Below, piece by piece: positions 18,265 through 24,304 of a DNA stretch of 24,304 bases. How positions within the stretch are numbered: the first letter of the stretch is position 1; each line of letters begins with the position of its first letter. The DNA is from Elysia marginata (lineage: Eukaryota > Mollusca > Gastropoda > Plakobranchidae), in contig BMAT01001458.1 in assembly GCA_019649035.1 (NCBI GenBank), positions 42,469 to 66,772 of the forward strand, in the 5' to 3' direction. The position numbers and the translations under genes are program-made. The notes below the pieces were generated by a model. It ran no database searches and was not told the origin of the DNA. It worked only from the letters and a program-made list of their open reading frames with translations.

Positions 18265-19717
18265 ATGAGTTATGCAACTGATAAAAGAGACGAACGAAGA
18301 GAGTTTCTGCTCAAGATGTTTGATGACGAGAATATGGGTAATAAGGTGGAATTGAGTGAATGGGATGTTAGAAAGGCACTAAGACGCTTGAACCCAAACA
18401 AAGCTCAAGGGCCTGACGGTGTGAGTCCCAGTGTGTTGAAATATTGTGCCGACCAGTTAGGAGACATTCTAGCTCAGCCATTTAATCTATCTTTATTACT
18501 GTGTACCGCCAGCGTGGAAAACATCCTGTATTGTTCCGGTACCTAAAAAAAGAGTTGCAAAAGATATGAATGATTTTCGCCCTGTTGCCCTGACGTCTTA
18601 TATAATGAAAGTCTTCGAAAGATGTATGAAGACGCACTTGCATAGAATAATTAGTGAACACCCCGACCCTCTCCAGTTTGCTTACAAAGCAAATAGAAGC
18701 GCGGAGGATGCGATACTCCATGTTCTGAATAACTCGTACGCACATCTCGACAAACGAAAAGCTAGCGTACGTCTGATGTTCTTTTACTTTTCTAGCGCAT
18801 TCAATACAACACAAGCGCACCTTCTATGTGACAAAATGATTAAAATGAGTTTGTCTCCCGCTCTGATTCTTTGGGTCATAGACTACCTCACCTCCCGGCC
18901 ATAGTATGTAAGACTAAGTCCGACTGACTCCTCTGACACAATAATAACGAACACCGGTGCACCCTTAGGCACTGTGCTATCCCTATTCTTTTTCTGTATT
19001 TATACATCCGACTACCGAACCATAACCAACGATTGCATTATTGACAAATATGCAGACGACACCGTTTTGGCAGGAATGATCACTAATAACTGAAAAAACT
19101 ACGTCTAAGAAATAGCTAAATTTGCAGGGTGGTGTGACAGAAACTTTTTAGTGCTAAATGTAAACAAAACAAAAGAGATGATCGTCGACTTCCGTCTGAG
19201 TGGAAAAAAAACCCAGAGCCAATATGAACTAACAATGTAGATGTAGAACGGGTGGAAAACTTTAATTATTTGGGGTTCATTTTGGACTTAAGTTTATCTT
19301 GGAAAAAAACACAGAAAACATCGTTAAAAAGTTTAAACCACGGTTATAATGCCACAGAAACTTAGTTCTTTCAGTGTAGACAAGAAACTATTGCAAATGT
19401 TTTACTCATCAGTTTTAGGCAGTGCCCTCAGTTTCGGAATTGTTTGTTGGGGTGAGAAAATTTCTAAGACAGATCGCAATAGGCTAGATAAAATCATTAC
19501 TAAAGCGGGTGGTGTTATCAGAAAGAGTCACGATAATATCTAGGTAATATGTGAGCAGCACACTGTAAGCAAAATGGAGAGTATACTGAAAGATGAGAGC
19601 CACCCTCTTAGAAAAGAATATGACAAAAGGCGGATAGCACGCAGTGGAAGGTTCAGGGTACTAAAAACAAAAAGAAAACTAACAAACACGCTGCTTCTTT
19701 CATACCCAGGTCGATAA
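18265..19717 (+). pseudogene. LINE reverse transcriptase pseudogene (CR1/Rex-like)
   Basis: A remnant of a non-LTR retrotransposon RT, the enzyme that copies LINE RNA at a nicked target. In order: ALRRLNPNKAQGPDG (18388 on), VPVPKK and DFRPVALTSYIMKVFERC (about 18535-18620), FAYKANRSAEDAI (18677 on), FFYFSSAFNT, TNTGAPLGTVLS (18950 on), KYADDT (YADD at 19049-19060), AGWCDRNFLVLNVNKTKE, a YLGF..LSLSW segment, and a C-terminal HPLRKEYDKRR..RSGR(F) tail ending at TAA 19715-19717. The motif A Asp is Tyr (codon 18785-18787). Stops at 18902, 19091 and 19106, and shifts near 18495, 19235 and 19340, break the frame. No endonuclease domain precedes it. The ATG at 18265 is only where the open frame begins. 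Confidence 0.9.
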
Positions 19718-19923
19718 TAACTTTTAACAATACTTATAAAAGGTGAGCGTGCGTTTGCGAGTGATTTTCAGTGAATGGACACGGTAGGCAGACCGTCTAA
19801 ACCGTCTAATACCATTAAGTTAAGCAAGATCAAAGTTTACCATCTATATCTGACGCAGAAATAAATAATGAACAACTTTTGAAATAAGAGAACACTTTGC
19901 AATGCGTTTTAAATAGTTTTGTA

Positions 19924-19929
19924 TTTATT
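19924..19929 (-). terminator. Poly(A) signal of the right gene
   Basis: On the minus strand AATAAATACAAAAC lies about 100 bp after the stop codon, matching the left copy, with conserved ACGCATT and GTGTTCT words downstream. The 3' UTR here is about 200 bp shorter than on the left. Confidence 0.55.
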
Positions 19930-20030
19930 TTTTTAGTTGAAACAACGAAACACTGTGTTCATTAGGTCAACTTTGGGTACCTGAAAAAAAAACCCAGGAT
20001 GTTACGGGTTTCGTCATGCCGTTTAGCCGT

Positions 20031-20558
20031 CTATTTGCCGTAATTGCACTGGACCATCTTGTGACGACGATCTTCCCTGCCGTTGTCGTGTACGCTCATC
20101 CAGCCGACCAGGACTTTCCCGCTGGGAACAGCGTAGTCCAGGGGAGCGTCCCAGTTGTTGAGCCAATCTGTGATTTCGCAGGATTGGGCCTTGTAGCCAG
20201 GTCGTCTGCAGCACTTCACCTTCATACGCCTGTCCTCTCTGCGGTTGTCATGGACGCTGGCGACTCCGGCAATCATGTAGTTGGCTGGGCACATGAACAT
20301 CACAGGAAGATCCCAGTCGTTAACGTAGTCTTCGGTCCACTCGCATTGTCTTGGTTTGGCGTTTCCTGGAGTTGGGCCGCAGCCAAACTTCCACCTCCTG
20401 TCTTCCCTATGGTTGTCATGAACGCTGTAGACGCTAGTGATGACCTGATCCTCTGGACATTCAAAATTCACGGGCCGGTCCCAGTCGTTGACGTAGTCCT
20501 GGGCGTTGACCACAGCAAGCACCAACAGAGCGAGCACTACAACGGATTTCGGCGACAT
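20031..20558 (-). CDS. Secreted dermatopontin-like protein, right copy (175 aa)
   Basis: Paralogue of the left gene, same length, one coding exon, ATG 6 bases after the acceptor AG (20565-20566). Signal peptide at residues 1-19 (cleavage likely after NA), then three SVHDNxxEDRR repeats and the same eight cysteines (34, 60, 72, 90, 116, 117, 127, 171), with V144 again where repeat 3 should have its first Cys. It differs from the left copy at 13 residues: 13, 14 and 18 in the signal peptide, then F22Y, E31N, G106R, K107R, F122Y, V129I, N143A, I151V, L154M and H160G. Residues 32-105 are identical. Intact frame, TATA box and splice sites suggest it is functional. Expected role as for the left copy: extracellular matrix, shell or haemolymph protein. 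Confidence 0.93.
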   Translation of the reverse strand: MSPKSVVVLALLVLAVVNAQDYVNDWDRPVNFECPEDQVITSVYSVHDNHREDRRWKFGCGPTPGNAKPRQCEWTEDYVNDWDLPVMFMCPANYMIAGVASVHDNRREDRRMKVKCCRRPGYKAQSCEITDWLNNWDAPLDYAVPSGKVLVGWMSVHDNGREDRRHKMVQCNYGK

Positions 20559-21184
20559 GGCTGGCTGAAATCAAACACAAAGACAAAATAAAAATGTGTC
20601 CTCAATTTTTAACTAGAATGAGATTAAGCAGAGAGATAAAAAATGGAGTACTAAACTAGAGCTATCTGTTCAGAATAAGAAAATGAAAGAAATAGAATAC
20701 TCAAGTGTGTTTTGGAATGAAAGGTATTCATAAACAAGGAGGAGAAGCGTGTGTGAACTGGAGAGAAATAATTAAAGTAGAAAATAAGCTGGTGAGATAT
20801 TAAAGTACAGATACTTTGGGCGTGGAGGGGGTAGAGGGAGATAGAGATAAAAGAAATTAAATAGGGAACGAACATTGAAAAGGGAAAAATAGGTAGGGGA
20901 TTTGTACCCTAAATACATAAGATAGGATTAAATAAATCAAAAGACAGTTGTGGGAAAATGGTGAAAGCAATTCAAATGAGAGAGGGAAAGAAGAACGATA
21001 CAAGTAGGTAAGAGAGGGGTTGTGGCAATTGTAAATTAGTTGGGGAGGGGAAGACAGAAGAGAAGATATGTGATCGAAAATTTAGACAAGAAGAAGTTGG
21101 ATGGTAGAGGGATAGATTGTAAATAGTTGTGTAGGTGAGGTCCGTCATTTATAAGGTGGAAAAAGGATAGGTAGGGGAGTAAAT

Positions 21185-21330
21185 AGGTAAAATATGGTAA
21201 GTCACATATATATGCTGGTATGTGGAATAAGGTAGAAAAGCAGATATACTGATAGGTGGAAAAGTGGAGGTCAGATAAGCTGATAGGTGGAATCGGGGAG
21301 GTCAAATGTTTTAACAGGTGGAAAAGGAGA
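21185..21330 (-). repeat. ~31-bp minisatellite in the right intron
   Basis: About four or five degenerate copies of TTCCACCTATCAGCTTATCT + GACCTCCACTT (minus strand), the mirror of the array at 9750-10070 but shorter. It lies inside the predicted intron 21908-20565 (1.34 kb). Confidence 0.7.
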
Positions 21331-21908
21331 GGTCTTTCCTTTAATGAGTATAAACTAAATTCTGTATTTTTTAAGCACTTTTAAGAAAGAATGCAAATCT
21401 TAGATATTGCTCGCATAATCTAGTGTCATTTTCCTAGCACGCTTTCTGGGTTTTCCATCGTCAGGTTGGCCTACTGCTAATAAAACCCTGATTTCAACAT
21501 GTTTCGATTGCTTGGAATAATTTCACTCGAATAACAGCATAATAAGTGGTTGACTGTAAGATCATATAATGGAGGTCAATGATTGGTCACAAGTTCGATA
21601 ATTTATATGACTTTGCTGACCTTTTGGAAAGCAACTGGGGGACAAGCTTATCAAAGGCCTACACTTTTTGAGTCTGGTTAAAACAACGAAAAGCAAATTT
21701 TAATCTCCTTTGGTTTCATTGGAGTTTTTTTTTTTAATATCAAAGTCGATAATATTTGCTGTTAAAACGTCGAGAAGTAACTAATTCTATTTTTTGTTGA
21801 GGAAAAATTTATAATAGATTTTTTTAGAAGTTGTACTGTAATAAAAAAAAACTTTTATTAAAGCTTTAAGACTTCAAAAGAAAGCGTTGATAAATAATAC
21901 AATCTCAC

Positions 21909-21953
21909 CTGTCTTGCTTAATCTGTCACACAGCAAAAACTGGTAGAAGATAC
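21909..21953 (-). other. Predicted non-coding first exon, right gene
   Basis: Begins about 25-30 bp after the TATA box (estimated) and ends CAG|GTGAGA at 21909/21908. It matches the left exon 1 in position and in part of its sequence (GTATCTTCT shared near the start). No ATG is seen in it. The intron ends TTTCAG|CCAGCC before the start codon at 20558. Confidence 0.55.
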
Positions 21954-21974
21954 ATTTGACTTCATTTAATGCCT

Positions 21975-21983
21975 CTTTTTATA
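21975..21983 (-). promoter_or_regulatory. TATA box of the right dermatopontin-like gene
   Basis: TATAAAAAG on the minus strand in the same context (TTCTATAAAA) as the left gene's TATA box, with the conserved proximal block immediately upstream. Confidence 0.65.
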
Positions 21984-21998
21984 GAAACGTGTTTATGT

Positions 21999-22035
21999 AT
22001 GCATCATTGACACGTTGACCAAAAATTTGCATGTT
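21999..22035 (-). promoter_or_regulatory. Conserved promoter-proximal block, right gene
   Basis: Mirror of 9024-9061. On the minus strand it contains ATGCAAAT (22025-22032), a perfect octamer of the type bound by POU proteins, then GTCAACGT and ATGCAT. Octamer function is inference; the conservation between arms is seen directly. Confidence 0.45.
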
Positions 22036-22354
22036 TTTTTTGCTTTTCATTTTTTTACTCATCTTCCTAGTCTGGCTTTTGGTTAATGCATTCAAGACTA
22101 TAGACTACCTACTGTTTCACATTGAAATGATTAAGAGATAATTAAAACAATTCGTTGCATTTTTGTTCGCTTAAAGTATTAACGTTAGTCAGGCATAGCA
22201 AATCAAAGTAATACCGGTATTCAAAACAATTGCCACTCAAGCAAAATTTGAAAGTTTGTCACAATTTTATGAACTCTTGATAGTTATGAAGATTGCAATG
22301 ACATGGTGGTAGCAAAGAGTGTGATTTTAATGTAGCAAAACGCATGAAAATGCA

Positions 22355-22435
22355 GCTGTTGAGTCAGCCAACGGTACTTAAAGTTTTTTTTCTGCCAATT
22401 TAAACAGAGTTAAATACTTTCAAAAACACAAAGAA
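22355..22435 (-). promoter_or_regulatory. Conserved upstream block, right gene
   Basis: Mirror of 8592-8670: minus-strand TTTGTGTTTTT, TTAACTCTGTTTAA, TTGGCAGAAAAA and a CTGACTCAA tail, about 370-450 bp upstream of the TATA box. It is a candidate enhancer shared by both genes, or merely well-preserved duplicate DNA. Confidence 0.4.
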
Positions 22436-22699
22436 AGCAAAACTCTTTTGTTTGAGACAAGTTATTTTATGATTGGTCTCCAAAGAGTCCTAATAAAAGC
22501 AAGCGTAGCTTACAATATTAGAGAAAATCGTTTTCTCTTTATGTACTTTTTCTTTCTTGTTTCAGCTTCCTTTTGTGCGTTCATATACTTTTGGTGCATC
22601 TGTTATTTGCACATACAATAATTGTGGAGGCTTAGATCTGCTTACCTTGCATGTTAAATCTTAAGTGTCAATTTATGTCTAATTTAATTAGAGTTGAAC

Positions 22700-24304
22700 A
22701 TGCTATTCAGTTGCTTTGTGTCAAAATTGTATAACTACTGAATGTATCAAAAGATAAGTCAGTTCATACTTTTCTTTTCCACTCTGTTTTACTTTTCTCG
22801 CCTCCCTTTCCACCATTTTTTTTCTTTTTGCCCATGCCTATCTCTCTTTTTCCCTTCCACTTTTCCTTTTTAATAGTACTTAATCGGCAAGTAAATATGA
22901 TTTTCGAGTCAAAGCTCTAAGCCTACATTTGACCAAAAAGTGTAGGTCAACTAGATTCAGAAAGATTTTGAATGTTCATTGCACGAACTTTGCCAATGAA
23001 TAAAAGCGTCATTAATGATCCACGTCCATTATGTTTCTATTGAACTACTTCAGGTAAGGAAAAAACCGTTTGTACGAGTATATCAAATAAGCAACTTCAC
23101 AGATTTTTTAATTCAGATTTTGGTACAAGCTGAGTACGGTGGCCTAGGTACAAGCACAAAAAAGAATTCTTATCATCATTCATTAGGATAGCGAGTGTTT
23201 TACAAGCTAGTCTAACATCTGCAGGCTTGTAAGCTATTATCGTAGTGATATTATAACACGTCGAAAAGGAATGGTAATATTTGTAACTTGCCATGAATTT
23301 GAATAACCTCTGGTGTTTGTTCTTGATTAATGTCTCTATGGCATGTCTAAAATGGTTTTTTTTTTCATATTTTCGTTTAAGTTACTAATAATGTTTAGTA
23401 ATTTGATTGTACCGGTATGTTAATGTCTGTAAATGGGCCTACCAAGGACTAGGCTGATTCGGCTTTTTCTTTTTTCATCAAAGTCATCCTAATTCATGAA
23501 CTCAATGAAAGTTTTTTTTATACTACATTATTGTTGATTACTCGTTGTCACGTTGTAACGACCCAACAAGTGCTGTACTTATAAATCATTTCAAACAAAA
23601 AACTTATCTACATTCAACGGAGAGAAAGATTTGGAAGGGGGATGGAGCTGGGGTGAAGTGGGGGGGGGGGCACTATTAGTTTGCACTGATCTTATGATAA
23701 TGCAATGCTCAAAACACCTTTTTCACTCGGGCCTCATCTGCATTTAAAAGAGAGATGAATGTTGTACCTACTGAAACAGTAAAACTATGCTGATATAATT
23801 GTATTCGGCAATTATATATAATATATAATTTTAATTTTTTAAAATTCATTAGATCGACTTTTCCGGGGTCAAAAAGTACGTGATTAAGAGTAAAGTTTTC
23901 AAAAAAAATTATTTATCAAATAAGCTTTAAAGTCACATACGATAATCTAATAAATTCTACTTTTAAACTTTATCAAAAGAAAATAAAAGATATCAAAAGA
24001 TTTGTTTTGTTGTCGCAAGAAAATATCAAAAGTTACATATTCAAACTATAAAGGGTATAATTCATGACAGCAGATAAGTCCGGTCTACGTTGCTTTTTCC
24101 GAGAAAAAAAAATAAAAGAACAACACTTGCAATATTCCTTTTCAGAAGTAATAATAATGAGAAATACCCCCCCCCCCCCTTGTAAAAACACAAAGAGAAT
24201 AAGTACAAATTAACCTTATTTATACAGGACACGTATGGAAAATTAAATTTGAGTCATAATACTGCATCATAAAAATGAATACGAATATGAATATGAGAGT
24301 TTTT
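22700..24304. other. AT-rich flank without a supported gene
   Basis: No frame resembles a known protein. Simple-sequence features are a T/C-rich stretch at 22765-22870, a run of 11 G at 23660-23670 and a run of 13 C at 24167-24179. Confidence 0.5.

Larger units (their letters stand above)
19855..22690 (-). repeat. Right arm of the inverted gene duplication
   Basis: The reverse complement of this stretch matches 8340-12970 in order, from the poly(A) region (19855-19930) through the coding exon, intron, minisatellite, first exon, TATA box and two upstream blocks to about 22690. It is 2.8 kb against 4.6 kb on the left because it lacks the left arm's LINE fragment and foldback segment. Introns and flanks have diverged more than the coding exon. 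The ends are estimates. Confidence 0.85.

Overview
This window is nuclear DNA from an animal: AT-rich, intron-bearing, and full of LINE and SINE remnants and microsatellites. It most likely comes from a mollusc, probably a gastropod. That guess rests on two secreted dermatopontin-like proteins (a family common in molluscan shell and body-fluid proteins), on tRNA-derived SINE remnants, and on dispersed (ATT)n and CTAGATCT-rich repeats. The species cannot be read from the sequence.

Layout. Positions 1-2193 hold the end of a gene on the + strand: intron, then the last coding exon of a CDC7-type protein kinase. Its 3' UTR or flank may run to about 4985. Positions 5000-8300 carry no convincing gene, only a SINE-like remnant, CA/CT/AAT microsatellites and a small (ATT)n-linked hairpin repeat.

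The main feature is an inverted duplication. The left arm (about 8340-12970, + strand) and right arm (about 22690-19855, - strand) each contain the same unit: conserved upstream blocks, a TATA box, a short non-coding first exon, an intron with a ~31-bp minisatellite, a single coding exon for a 175-residue secreted three-repeat dermatopontin-like protein, and a shared poly(A) region. The genes converge tail to tail, with 7.4 kb between their stop codons. The arms differ in length (4.6 against 2.8 kb), largely because the left intron carries a 5'-truncated LINE piece and a segment with a foldback (MITE-like) element, both absent on the right. The coding exons differ at about 26 of 528 bases, yet a central 197-bp tract is identical, silent sites included, which suggests gene conversion between the inverted copies.

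The spacer (12970-19855) is a transposon graveyard: another (AAT)n/GCGC hairpin element, GA- and CT-rich tracts, a minus-strand LINE endonuclease remnant apparently interrupted by a tRNA-derived SINE, and a plus-strand reverse-transcriptase pseudogene with an intact YADD motif but stops, frameshifts and a lost catalytic Asp. Positions 22700-24304 show no recognisable gene.
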